The notes under the pieces are model-generated. The model saw only the letters and a program-made list of their open reading frames with translations. It was not told the DNA's origin and ran no database searches. The position numbers and the translations under genes were made by a program. A stretch of 64,000 nucleotides of DNA from Capitella teleta (taxonomy: Eukaryota; Annelida; Polychaeta; Capitellidae): contig KB300094.1 of the NCBI GenBank assembly GCA_000328365.1, positions 5,017 through 69,016 on the forward strand, written 5' to 3'. Positions 35,823-46,927 of the stretch are shown piece after piece. The first letter of the stretch is position 1. Each line of letters starts with the position of its first letter.

Positions 35823-35948
35823 TCCAGAGGATATCCCAACAAGTCAAGGGTGTCACGACACACCTTCGTGTCACAGTCTCATACATCCAGAGGATATCCC
35901 AACAAGTCGAGAGTGTCACGACACACCTTCGTGACATTGTGCTTGTAT
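35823..35948. repeat. 63-bp direct duplication at the 3' end of the carbohydrate sulfotransferase gene
   Basis: The segment starting TCCAGAGGATATCCCAACAA occurs at 35823 and again at 35886. The right-hand copy holds the last 21 codons region of the gene (ending GYPLDV and stop at 35879-35881); the left-hand copy lies in the 3' UTR and would read LDLLGYPLDI if translated. Few differences, hence recent. Confidence 0.85.
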
Positions 35949-37600
35949 CCTACAGAAAGACTCGTTTTCCAATGGTCGACTACCTCTTCAGCATTCCTTG
36001 AGGTCCCATAGGTTCCTTTTGTAACAATATCTCCGTCAGTGTTTCTTTTAATCCACCTTATAACCCTCAGAGGCATTTCCAATCCCACAAAATCGTAAAT
36101 CTGTTGCGCTGTTTTCATCGGATTCATCGCAAGATCTTCGTAACGAGCAATTTTAACTCGACCGTTCTTCTGTAGCTGTTGAGCCAACGTCCAATCATGA
36201 CCAATTTGTCCGCATAAACGTTTGGCATCGCACCTTTTTGCGGTGTTGGACTGAATATGGAAACACGAATTCAGAATCCCGCGTGGATCTCGCACATAGT
36301 AAACAACTTTCAACAGTGGGTCTGACTCCATGTACTGCTCAGCGTAATCCATCGGAGTACGAATGGTCTTCACGACTCTGTGGTCCGCACTGCGGCATTC
36401 CGATGACGCGTAATGTCTCGCGCATCTTCTATTCAGCCATTTTTCTGTTGCTAGTTTCTTCTTCTGTGCAACACAGAGTTGGTACTGAAGAAGGGAGGTC
36501 GATTTGTGGGATGCCGAAAAGAACTTATGCGCCATGGTTAAGTCGTCCAAGGAATCCAAGGAGCAATTGAATATCTTGTTAGTTAGGCTCTTGGCTTCTT
36601 CGAAGTATTCTCTAGGTGAATATCTGCAACATAAGATCATTTATGATCTGTTATCTTGTTATAGTTCACAACTATAATAATATAATATATCATTGTCATG
36701 AGGCATGAGGCATTATGATTAGATTTTACGGCTCCGCCCAACCTATCTGGGAGATACGGGTTATGCAGTACAAAGCAGAGTCCAGGTTCACCACGTGATC
36801 AGCAATCATAGATTTGATTAATTTGATTCACCTGCGGTTTCCGTTCCGATCCCAGAAGAGGTCGCTGCTATCACCTCTTGGCGTGGTGTTTTGGTAGATT
36901 GCGATGTATGGCTCAAACATATAAAACACGCTCGGATTCTGATTGAAGATTTCGCCCAAGAAGGAAGACCCTCCTCTGTAGTATGTCACCAGCAGCACAT
37001 TTACCTAAAGACAAATAGAATATTTGATCTCACAAAGATCAATATTGGTGTGGCAGAAATAGGGCAGGTAGATAGAAGGATGTATTGCTGGAAGATCATT
37101 TCATCATTCAAGCATCTTAATCATAAGCATCGTAGTCTCATTCATAATGCGAAAACAAAATCCGAGATAGCGAGACTGGAATGCTTGATGAGCACTGAAT
37201 TCAAGGCATGTATTACATAACCTAAATAGCAGATAATTAATATTTACTGAGTATGAGAAAAAAAAAAATATATATATATAAGAGCAGGGCCCTTATGTAA
37301 CATTACATAATCTTCCTTGCTCATGTGTTGACATCTTACAAGAGTAATGTGGTTTTCACTACGTGTATGTTATGATACAACATACATGATGGGTTGTTTT
37401 ACCCTGAGGGATGTTTCGTCGCTGCGTCCAGCCAGAGATGTGGTTCGTTGTCCTGGTTCTTCTGAGAAGTCAGTGTGTTGTTGGATGCAGCTGAATGCAA
37501 TGTAAGCGGCGCACACTATCACGACAACGCTGCACCTAATGAACTTTTTTACGTTCACTGATATTCTAGAAATAACAAAACAATCATTGATTAACAGCAT
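35879..37600 (-). CDS. carbohydrate sulfotransferase (CHST1/3-like), Golgi type II membrane protein
   Basis: Exons 37600-37403, 37004-36832, 36623-35879; 371 aa, frame kept at both GT/AG junctions. A short cytosolic N-terminus and one hydrophobic anchor (CSVVVIVCAAYIAFS, about residues 24-38) fit a type II Golgi enzyme. Exon 2 carries the PAPS 5'-phosphosulfate motif (YYRGGSSFLGEIFNQNPSVF) and FEPY. The last exon carries the 3'-phosphate motif VYYVRDPRGILNS and the C-terminal YEDLAMNPMKTAQQIYDFVG. The family transfers sulfate from PAPS to Gal, GalNAc or GlcNAc of glycans; which acceptor cannot be said. The start is the first in-frame ATG, but a pyrimidine-rich TTTCTAG inside that exon (near 37565) could be an acceptor for a different first exon. 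Minus-strand AATAAA at 35712-35717 is a plausible poly(A) signal. A SINE fragment sits in intron 2. Confidence 0.88.
36724..36790 (-). mobile_element. SINE 3'-end fragment in sulfotransferase intron
   Basis: TTTTACGGCTCCGCCCAACC followed by a diverged body matches, in reverse orientation, the 3' end of the SINE at 40081-40393. Heavily 5' truncated. Confidence 0.7.
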
Positions 37601-40066
37601 GATGTATTATATATAATATATGACTGTTAAACAATTTGAATGTAACGATTCAAGCTACCTAAACTGACCAATAGGGGTAAATTTAAAAAAGAATCGTTAT
37701 GAATCTTGCTCATTCTCGTTGTATCTCTTTTATAGTGTGACCTTATTCAGGGAGTGCAAAAAGGAAATTGTTTATTTATATGCGTTCATTATGCACAGAT
37801 TATGAATCCAAATACACAAGGCTGATTGGCTGGAAGAAAAACATAATGGTATAATCAGTATTTGTTAATAGAATTAGAGAAATAGAGTGCAGCATGTCAG
37901 TGAATTCCATTCTGAAATTGTAAAATTGCTATATATTTTTTATTTTTTAATTACTTGATATTAATTACATTAATTATTTAATTAAATTAATTAATTACAT
38001 AATAATAATAATTACATAGTAACAGCTGCCCGTATATAGTGAAAATAGTAATTCGTGAGGTAGAGGAAGTGATTTGATCGAACAGATGGATCATGGCTAG
38101 GTACGTGAGCACATAAATGTATGTGGTGAACATACCATGGCTAGATAATACCAAGGTAACAAGTACGATTATGAAAATATAAACTATGCAGAGTGGGTCA
38201 AAAGAGGTGTATCTACTACATGTTAAAAATAATACTCTAAAATTGGCTAAAATGTATCAATTATTCACAAATATAACTACTTGGTAAAGATTGACGTGTT
38301 CCGCGCTCATGTATGCAATGAAATCAAATAAAATGTTTATTTTGAATGAGGGAAGAACTTTTAAATGGGAGTGGTGTGTGATCGCGAAGAGAACAAAATC
38401 AGATGAGCCCCTGAACGAGCATTAATAAGTATCATCTCTTGTATGGCGTTTCAATACAAACTCTTTGCTTTGTTTTGATTTTATGAGATGAACATAAGTG
38501 CTACTGTCACAACAATAGCACTCTCAAACAAAACAATAGTACGAGAGGGTCGCCTTATTTATGCGCTCAATGAACCTTATCCATGGTCCGGGGCCCCTTT
38601 TGCCGCCAAAATTAGAAATATCGCAGAATGTTGAATGAGTACACTTTATTGATTGAGATAAATTGGTATAAATGTTGATGAAAATGAATAAAATGATAGA
38701 ATTAACAGCATGACACAAACTAACCATTCCAAGCATTTATTTCTCTTATCTTAGCGTGGTTTTACACTGCGATCTGTTTTCTAACACTTTCTCGGAAAAA
38801 CGCAGTCATCAATGCCATTGTTAACATTGAGTAGATAAGACTACTTTCGGCCCACTCGGTATATGAAAAAAAAAACAACAAACAAACAAACAAACAAAAA
38901 CAAGGTTGGAGCCCGATGAGGATGAAGTCGATGTCGATGCCATGATAATTATGTTCGTAAATTAGCTGAATATGAAATGTCAACGGTTATTATGAAATCT
39001 GTGGTACAAGAGAATCTGAACTGTGGTAACTCTGTTATTGCTAAAACAATGATCCAAACAAAGGAATCATGGAACACGCAAATAACAATACACATCAATC
39101 AGTGGTGTACTGGAATGCTAGCAGTACTTAACTTCGCTCGAAATCCGCACTTCGTATGGCTCCGCATTTTAGTCACAATCCATATTTTATCATGACGCCG
39201 TCCGCCTTCAGTAAATAGCAAACGTTTTATATGAAACGTTATGAATAACTGGTTGATTAGGAATAAAAGGCTAATTCAAGTGTTTTTACGATCAAAGTTA
39301 GCCAGATTTTGAACACAAATAATGAATGGTTTAAATAACATAACGTCACATCAGGTGGAAAAATAATAACATTATGAGTTTGTGACCTAACGACATGCGT
39401 AACAGAAAAACCCTGATCATGTCCTCGGTTAAGAGTACCGTTATGACTGCAACTGAGAGAACCGTTATGATGAAAATCGAATGTTATCAAAAATGCAGTT
39501 CTCATCAATTCGCAGTAAATTTGTAGCGTTGTGGTGTAACAGTGGGCAGGCGTATTGACATGAATTGGACGATTCTGATTGGAAGAAACTTCAAGGAAGT
39601 TAGGTCTGTCCAATTACGAGTCGAAGAAATGTGTCCGAAGTGATATTATAGGTTGGCGTTGCACAACAAACATTGCGTGGGCTTGGCGTAGAGACGCAAA
39701 TGCTTCGCTTGAAAAACGAAAACGTTTCTGATGATGTTTTAACAAAGTCGAATAACTTTGTAATTAGCACTGATATTGATTTAGAATTTACACGATGTAT
39801 TTGTGATGGTTGCGTCTTTATATCTTGTAAATCTCAAAGCTCTTGCTTTCTGGAGTAAAAAGATATAGCAATGTTAACAGTCAATTTTCCGCCGGGTATA
39901 GGAAAAACCCATGTTAAACGGGGACTGACGCTCGAGCTGACCGTTCCTAAGTCGCAAAATGCGCTCGCAAGGCGAAAGACATCGCCCCCATAGGCTTTTG
40001 CTCACGTGTCTTCTCTCATTATATTGCCACCATGCAGCAATCGTGGACGCTGTCACTGACTGCCTG
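37601..40066. other. AT-rich intergenic region
   Basis: No gene recognised. Simple AT-rich DNA at 37920-38020, several CGTTATGA motifs (39236, 39440, 39466), and one copy of an ~80-bp dispersed repeat at 39583-39660. Open frames are short and unlike any family. Confidence 0.5.
39583..39660 (+). repeat. dispersed ~80-bp repeat, copy A
   Basis: Starts AAGAAACTTCAAGGAAG and contains ACGAGTCGAAGAAATGTGTC, ending GGTTGGCGTT. About 80% identical by eye to copy B at 44724-44796; class unknown. Confidence 0.7.
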
Positions 40067-40080
40067 TTGAAGGGAGAGAG

Positions 40081-40393
40081 AGAGTGATGGGGTTTTACGG
40101 CTCCACCCAACCCATTCGGGTGATATGGACGCCAGAGCAAAAGGCCCGAGACCGGGGTTTCCCCCTACTCTTATCGATAAATCCCGAGGGTTCTTTAACC
40201 TGCATACCACCATAGACAGTAGTACACAGCGCCCGGCCTTGTTACGCAGTTGGGCAGCACTGCTGAGTCACCGAAGAATTACAATTGTAATTCACAATCA
40301 TAACGCCCGCGGCCTGATCGGGTCTCGAACCCGGGACCTACGTTCGGCGTAGGATTGCAGACAGCGGTTTAACCCACTGTACTATTCGGTGCC
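40081..40393 (-). mobile_element. full-length tRNA-derived SINE
   Basis: On the minus strand it starts with a tRNA-like head GGCACCGAATAGTACAGTGG. The pol III box A is TAGTACAGTGG and box B is GGTTCGAGACC (near 40325-40335). A ~200-bp body follows, containing GCGTAACAAGGCCGGGC and GATTTATCGATAAGAGTAGG, then GGAGCCGTAAAACCCCATCA and a CT-rich tail. Flanked by TTGAAG...GAGAG direct repeats (40067-40080 and 40394-40407), consistent with a target-site duplication. The most complete of six copies in the window. Confidence 0.85.
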
Positions 40394-40566
40394 TTGAAGA
40401 GAAAGAGCCTGCGGTTCTCGCCCCCTGCTGCTTCTGCCTCTCGTGCGTGCAGTACACGTATACGGATAACACAAGTCAGAGTTTAAGGCGATGGGGAGCT
40501 TAATTCATATGACTTTTTAATCGCACGTTTAAAGACAGGTAAATTTCACACGATGGTATGAAAAGC

Positions 40567-42590
40567 TTAATAATAAATAATAATAATAAATTTATTTTAT
40601 AAAGCGTAAAATCCATAAAAATGCTCTAAACGCTCTTTACATAAAAAACAATAATGACATGGATAAAAATGAAATTAATAAAACCGAAGTGAAACACTTA
40701 TAAAAATCCTGATAACATTCAGTAAAAAGAAGAGTTTTCAAATGTCTTTTAAAAACAATCGCATTATCAATGGCTCGTAGATTGAGTGGTAGCGAGTTCC
40801 ACATGCGGGGGGCAGCCACGCTAAAAGCTCGTTAGTAAATTAGTGAAGGATTTGTAAAAGAATTATGTAAAAGATCTTGATCGACTGATCGTAAAATTCT
40901 TTGGGAGCTTGCCTTCACAATTAAATGACGTAAATAGAGTGGGCCAACTTGGTAAAAACATTTGTGAGTCCATAAAAGTATCTTAAATTTCACTCTGGCC
41001 TCAACTGGCAGCCAATGCAATTGAAAAAAAAAAAAAAAAACAAAAAAAAAACAAAACAAAAAACGGGGTAATAAGACTCATGCCGAAGCGTGCCTATTCA
41101 AATTCTCGCAGCAATATTTTGCACTCGCTGGAGTCGTTTGACATAAATGGCAGGCAGTCCTAAAAATAGTGAGTTACAATAGTCCAACTTTGACGATATA
41201 AAACAGTGTATTAATTTCTCGAGTGTTCCGTAATCTAAAAATTTCTTAATCCTGTTCAAATTATGAATATAAAAATAAGACACTCTGCACACATGCGTAA
41301 TAAAAGTTTCCATAGAGACAGTGGAGTCCACAAGAGCACCGAGGTTGCGCAGAGGGGTAGGAGATGGGGAGATGGATTCTCCGCCGATGACAATTGAGCG
41401 CTGCAGGTCATATGCTCGTGCATCGTGTCCAGAAGAAAGGACCAGGTATTCTGTTTTATTGCAGTTCATCTTCAGTTTCTGATAGGACATCCACTTTTGA
41501 ATAGCTAGAAGGCACTGTTGCATGATGGCCAGCGCATCAGTCATTTTTTCAGGACGAAAGGGTAGCCACACCTGGGTGTCGCCGGCGTAAAAATTAAAAC
41601 GAACACCATGATGCCTCAACACACGGCCAAGTGATGCTGTATATAGCGTGAACAGCAGCGGGCCAAGGACCGACCCTTGAGGTATACCACAATCCAGCTT
41701 CTGTCGATGCGATGCAGCGTCCTTGGTGACTACCTGCTGTTCGCGATCCTGAAGATACGATCGGAGCCAGGCAGCAGCAGTTCCTTGTACACCAAGTCGT
41801 GTGAGCGCCTCTTCCAATAAAACATAGTCCACTGTTTCGAAGGCTGCACTCAGGTCCAGTGCCACGAACAATACAGCCTGGTGGGTGCCAATTGAGCGAA
41901 CAACGTCGTAAAAAAGATGCACGAGAGCAGTCTCTGTGTTATGAGCGCAGCGGTGCGCTGATTGTTGTGATTCTTGAAGATCATTCTGCGACAAGTAGGC
42001 ATTCAGTTGCGAGGCCACCACTTTTTCAAGGAGTTTTGAAGTGAACGAGAGATTGGAAACGGGCCTTTAGTTCTTGGGTATCTCAGCATCAAGGTTTGGC
42101 TTTTTTAGTAGTGGTCTGACGAGAGCATTTTTATACACTGCAAGGAATACACCATTAGACAAGGATGTATTGATGATGGAGCAAATTGCTGATGCCAATT
42201 CGTTCTTGTTGGCCTTAATTAGCTCAGTGGGTAAGGGATCAAGAGAGCAGCTTTTTGTTGGCGATGAAGCAATGAGTTTGAGGACGTCGGTAACACTCAC
42301 AGGCGCAAATTGAATGAAGGAGCATGTAGGAGAAGAGGACGGTGGTGTTGGATCATTGGCATCCGAAATGGAGTCACGAAAATCAGATATTTTTTTTCAA
42401 TGAAGAACTGACTGAACATTTCAGCCAGCACGAGAGGAGTTTTTTCTGGGTTTGTGCCTCACGTTTCCGGCAACTGATTCAGCACTCTGAAAAGCTGTTT
42501 CGCGTCACTGCAACTGGTTATTAGGTTGCGATAATGATCTCTCTTCGATACATCGATCAGATCGTTTACTTTATGGCGATGCTCAAATTT
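40567..42590 (-). mobile_element. CR1-like LINE, decayed but long
   Basis: Minus-strand order: linker (LIDVSKRDHYRNLI), RT start (SCSLDPLPTELIKANKNEL), fingers (LFVALDLSAAFETVDYVLLE), IPQGSVLGPLLFTLYTASLG, and the catalytic box FYAGDTQVW where YADD is expected. The thumb follows (LKMNCNKTEYLVLSSGHDA, HCFISSKLDYCNSLFLGLP), then FQLHWLPVEARVKFKILLW and the C-terminal RMWNSLPLNLRA...FKRHLKTLLF. The main open piece is 41098-42021 (307 codons). Several frame changes, a missing catalytic Asp and no endonuclease make it inactive. The 3' end carries a TTTATTA-type tail (about 40567-40595). Confidence 0.88.
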
Positions 42591-42877
42591 AAAAGGTTAA
42601 GACAAGAGAAAAACATCAGAAAGAAATACACTATTATTTGATATAAGGATTCAATTATGGCATTGGCATGAAGATGCATTATAAATTATAATATAATAAT
42701 TATTATGGTTAATTGGATTGTTGTTAAAATCGTTTGAGTACTTACACTTGCTTGCACTATGCCACTTAATAAAAAAACAGAGCAGCATCTCAAGCGAGTA
42801 ATACACTTAACAGAATTTGCTATTTAAGCACAGAGAGGCTCTGATTAAGCGTTCATTGCATTGCTGCTGCAGATGAA
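42591..42877. other. region upstream of the sulfotransferase pseudogene
   Basis: AT-rich; no clear TATA box. The short TTGCTGCTGCAG just before the first Met could be an acceptor site if a 5' exon once existed. Confidence 0.4.
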
Positions 42878-44498
42878 ATGGCAGCTGAGCTGACAGTCGG
42901 GCACCGAAGCCACACGCTTCCCAAAGAGTACAGCGTTGGTGGAGTTGATTTGAGTGAGCAGTTTGCAATGCCAGCGACCCTACAAGCTCTGCAGAGAGGG
43001 GATGGATCTGAATACGAGGTCCTCATCACGACCAATCCAAGATCAGGGGCCGATTCCAGAAAGAAACTTAACTTTGGGACTTAAGTTAACTCCTCAAAAA
43101 CGTTAAGTAAAGTTTTCATGTTCAGTCGATTCCACAAACGCATTTTTGCTGAACTTAACTTAAGTAGCGTAAACTGGATTTGGCTATCTGCCAAGGAATG
43201 TATAACACCTGACATGAAATTTGATCATGGGTAAACGAACCTTGCAACATGACTTTTATGAACTGTTTATGATTTTTCCGAAACTTTATCGAAAACGAAA
43301 GCATCACAAACGCGAAATGCGAGTGTATAGCGTCGTTGATTCCTAATCATAACGCAACAAGCGCGCTTTTTCCGCTTTACAATCATAACGTTTTTTGTTT
43401 TGTTTTTGTTTTTTTCATAACGCTTTTATTATTATTATTATTGTTTATTTTATTTATTTTTTATTTTTCATGACACCTTCCAGAGCATGGCTCTTGTCTG
43501 GAAGGCTCCTTCTAGGTGTTGACACCATAGCATTAATCGGGCGTCTTTTGATCGGCGCCATCTTGAATTCACTAAGTTTAAGTCAGGTGGAGAGGTCACT
43601 TAAGTTTTGCAGGGTCTAGAGGACTTAAGTTTGTTTCTAGAATCGTTTTAGTCAACTTAACTTCTCTCGAACTTAGTTTTACCACTTAAGTTTCTTTCGG
43701 GAATCGGCCCCAGGTGAGTAAATGTTCTGATAGAAGTTTTAATGAGCACTTTAATTGCCTTCATTCAGGGACATCAAGGCTGGTAGAGATTGCCTGGCTT
43801 TTGACGAACAACATTGATGTGACAGGAGCGTAAGAGATTGCACTAAGTGCACGTCATCTGTTCTTAGAATTTTGCGATCCATCCTTCGAGAAATGTTATG
43901 GTGCAGAGTTTACTCCGCCCCCCGGGGGATTCAACGTGGCCAAGACCCACCTCCCGTATCACATGATGAAGGAACACGCTAACAGGGACACCAAGATCAT
44001 CGTCGGCTTCCGCAACCCCAAGGACAATTTGGTCAGCCTCTATCACTTCTACAGAGCAAACATACTTTTGGGTAACTTTCTGGGAACATTTTCTGAATTC
44101 TTTCAACTCTTCAAAAGCAAGCATTTGAGTACAATGTCGGTTGGTGGAGCATCCGAGACAGACCAAATACCATGTTCGTGAACTATGAAGACCTCACTGA
44201 AGACCCAGTTAAGGAAGTACGCAGGATGGCTGAGTTCCTTGGCAAGGAGGTCTCTGACGAGGACATCGTCAAGATCGTCGAATGGACAGCGTTTGGAAAC
44301 ATGAGGGATGAGAAAAGCACCAACTACGAGGCTCTCAAGGACATCCTAGACTTCAAGATTTCTCCGTACATGCGAAAGGGAACAGTGGGTGACTGGAAGA
44401 ACCACTTCAATGAAGAGGAAAACTATAAAACTAACATCGAAAAACAGTACGAGGAGATCTGTGTACCTCTCGGACTGAAGTTTCGGTTTGAGCTGTAG
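42878..44498 (+). pseudogene. cytosolic sulfotransferase (SULT family), broken
   Basis: First exon from Met 42878 to 43046 encodes a typical SULT N-terminus ending in the PAPS loop (EYEVLITTNPRSG). The original donor (CAG|GTGAGT) is now separated from it by a 664-bp inverted-repeat element (43047-43710). The second exon begins after TTCAG at about 43769 (GTSRLVEIAWLL, where GTTW is usual), meets an in-frame TAA at 43831, and continues in frame through KTHLPYHMM and FRNPKDNLVSLYHFYR. A frame change near 44110-44125 follows, then YNVGWWSIRDRPN, FVNYEDLTEDPVKEVRRMAEFLG and the 3'-PAPS region RKGTVGDWKNHFN to the stop at 44498. Three independent lesions indicate a pseudogene. SULTs transfer sulfate from PAPS to small hydroxyl compounds in the cytosol. 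AATAAA at 44704-44709. Confidence 0.85.
43047..43710. mobile_element. 664-bp non-autonomous DNA transposon with GGGCCGATTCC termini
   Basis: Perfect 11-bp terminal inverted repeats GGGCCGATTCC / GGAATCGGCCC, extended inward by AGAAAGAAACTTAA...-like inverted similarity (ACTTAAGTTTCTTT at the right end). Flanked by CAG at 43044-43046 and 43711-43713, a candidate 3-bp target duplication. Contains AACTTAAGTT-type motifs, an ATT microsatellite and a small hairpin, but no transposase. A second, truncated copy lies at 16430-16739. Superfamily not assigned. Confidence 0.85.
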
Positions 44499-44723
44499 GA
44501 TGCGAATAATTATTTGCCATTTGTTCGAAGCATTGCGATGTTTCTTTCTCTGTTGCTTCTCTGTTGCATCCCATAGTTCAGGTGTATTCGTTATATCCTT
44601 TTGCGACAATGATGCTTGTATATACATTTAATACAAATATACATGGACATGTATATATGTATCATATATACATGTCTTATAAATGTGCAAACTCATTTGC
44701 GAAAATAAATGATATATATAAGT

Positions 44724-44796
44724 AAGAAACTTCCAAGAAATTTAGACCAATCACGAGTCGAAGAAGTGTGTCCAAAGGGATATCAATGGTTGGCGT
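44724..44796 (+). repeat. dispersed ~80-bp repeat, copy B
   Basis: AAGAAACTTCCAAGAAATTT...ACGAGTCGAAGAAGTGTGTC...GGTTGGCGT aligns with copy A at 39583-39660, same orientation. Confidence 0.7.
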
Positions 44797-45833
44797 CTGC
44801 GAACTAGGCATTCATACTAGGCCTATAATGTCATACTAGGCTTATATTGTCATATACTATGCCTATAATGTCAGATACAATGCCATAACGCGTCGCCTTG
44901 CTCGTGAGCGACTCGCAGTTTCGCACAAATTATAAAATACACGCCTAATATAACCGACATAAAATTCATACTAGTTATAGGCCTATAGTGTAAGTAAAAA
45001 TAAAAGGCAAGGCAAGATAAAACTGAGCCCAAATTTGCTCAAAGATGATTAATTAGCCTAAAATTTGAGCTTATCTAGTTCACCAAAACCGGAATGGACG
45101 ATAATGGAGTGAGCGTGTGACAGGGTTGCCATGGTAACAGGCGACATGTAAATAATGTAAGAACCACTTTTTATGAGCCATGTCGAATCTGTGTGTCGAT
45201 ACAAGCTAATGTTATTCATGTTTATGTGAGCAAGTCTCGTAGGATAGAGGTCAGGAGGTCAAGAGGCCCCTCGACCTAATGCTTCGCCAAGAGGACAAAT
45301 TATATAATGAACTTCGAATGTGACCTTGAAATACAAAGGAGGTTTCGGAGGGGAAAACACAAGAGGAACTGTTTTGGTGACTGTACGTAGCTATCGTACT
45401 TCGTCTCTCTATTATTATTACATAATCCAATATACACGGATACATTTCATATTTATAAATAAACTGCTCAATAGTTTGATCAAAGTGGCTGTAAATGTTT
45501 TACTATTACTCACGTTGACGAGCGAGACTCCATTGCATTGACTGAGTGATTGGCTGAGTGCTGATCGAGTCATCTGCCGCTTGTCGCCCATGCGTAAAGG
45601 CGTTTAAAGCGTTCTTTGCTTGCTTATGCTGTAGGTCTTCATTCAAACAGAATATTCAGACTTATAAACTCCACATTGACATTATACAATATTGTGGCAA
45701 GCGATTAAAAATGGGCATAATTATTATCGAACAGAGCTGCGCATATGGGAACCTGTTAACATTAAATCTGTAAATCAAAATGAGCATTATTGTATTACGA
45801 TGAATCTTGAGTTTGTGTATCTATCACTCGTTT

Positions 45834-45876
45834 ACGTATACGTATACGTTTACGTTTACGTATACGTTTACGCAGT
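45834..45876 (+). repeat. TTTACG/TATACG hexamer array
   Basis: Seven alternating units of TATACG and TTTACG, giving a Tyr-Val run in one frame. Simple tandem repeat. Confidence 0.85.
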
Positions 45877-45990
45877 TGATCGATTTACTTATATAAGAAT
45901 AATAATTTTTGTGGTCAAAGTACGAATTTGTGTTTTAACAGGAGCATTTGTTAATAAACACATTTTCACCAATTTGGAATCATCAGGATT

Positions 45991-46056
45991 AGGAATAGTA
46001 GTCCAGCAGACTACTATTCCTAGTGCATATAGTCCTACTATTAGGAATAGTAGTCC
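45991..46056. repeat. AGGAATAGTAGTC hairpin and repeat
   Basis: Perfect 13-bp inverted repeat: AGGAATAGTAGTC (45991-46003), a 5-base loop, and GACTACTATTCCT (46009-46021). The same word AGGAATAGTAGTCC recurs at 46043-46056 and again 1.5 kb away at 47517-47530. Could be terminal structure of an unrecognised element. Confidence 0.7.
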
Positions 46057-46324
46057 CAGTAGAAATATACATACTAGGATGGATAGTCTTAGGACACTTG
46101 ATCCTAGGACGCAGGGTCCGCTGCATTGGATAAAAGACAATAACAATTGTACAGGATGTGAAATAAATTTTCAGATTGATTTAACTTAATATTGGCTGGA
46201 TTTACAGCTTGTTTCAGCTCTCTGTTTATATTTTTTAGCTTATAAAACCACCTCTCTGTAATTGACAATATAGCATATTGTATATAGATCCATCGCTCTT
46301 CCTCCTTTCCTTTACCTAAGCTTT

Positions 46325-46470
46325 ACCTGCTTTTGTTTCTTTGGCATTGGTCGCACTTGGCGACAAAATCATTGATGGATTTATCCATATTTGGCCACCA
46401 GAGCCGTCGTCTAACTTTTTTGTATGTCTTATTGTCTTATCTCGCCCAAGATGTCCTCTTGAAAGTATAA
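46325..46470 (-). mobile_element. fossil Ty3/gypsy-type pol fragment (integrase zinc-finger part)
   Basis: Minus-strand reading shows the LWWPNM and CDQCQ pattern of an integrase zinc-binding domain. Only this small part is seen, with no LTRs nearby; it is broken and looks old. Confidence 0.6.
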
Positions 46471-46489
46471 ATCGTTCATTTTGAGAAAG

Positions 46490-46491
<2 letters not shown>

Positions 46492-46549
<58 letters not shown>
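46492..46549. repeat. AT dinucleotide microsatellite
   Basis: Uninterrupted run of about 29 AT units, cruciform-prone. Confidence 0.95.
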
Positions 46550-46550
<1 letters not shown>

Positions 46551-46927
46551 CTAATATGGTTAAGATGGTATTAAAAGTATATTGAAGAAGTCTATAGAGA
46601 TGCATGCAAACGCCACTCCTCTGGCTCTTCTAGATCTCTCTCGTGGTGGGTCGGCCTGCTGGGACATCATTATTTGACCGCCTGATTGCCCTATCGTGGA
46701 ATAGACCTCCCTGCTTAAAAAAAAAAAATAAATAAAAAGAGAATTTTACATATTGAACGATGAGGAAGAGAAGAAATAAGAAAATGCAGTATGACTTCTG
46801 CTAATGAATAACTTTTTTTTATATCTAATGGAATGACAGAAAGCAGAATATCACTCAATTTGAAATATAAAAGCGAACTCCTGTGGATTGCCTGCTTTCT
46901 GCAAGCTGAAATTCCTTCTGGGTAGGA

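Larger units (their letters stand above)
44499..46324. other. repeat-rich region without recognised gene
   Basis: TATATACATG repeats at 44615-44675, an ~80-bp dispersed repeat (44724-44796), a hexamer array and a hairpin cluster (listed separately). The open frame at 45692-46189 crosses those repeats and is not gene-like. Confidence 0.5.

Noticed and set aside
40318-40393. tRNA gene on the minus strand
   Set aside because: It has box A and box B, but it is the head of a full SINE with a shared body, tail and flanking duplication.
43831-43868. 38-bp intron (GTAAGA...TTCTTAG-type) over the SULT stop
   Set aside because: Shorter than any intron seen here and its removal would shift the conserved downstream frame.
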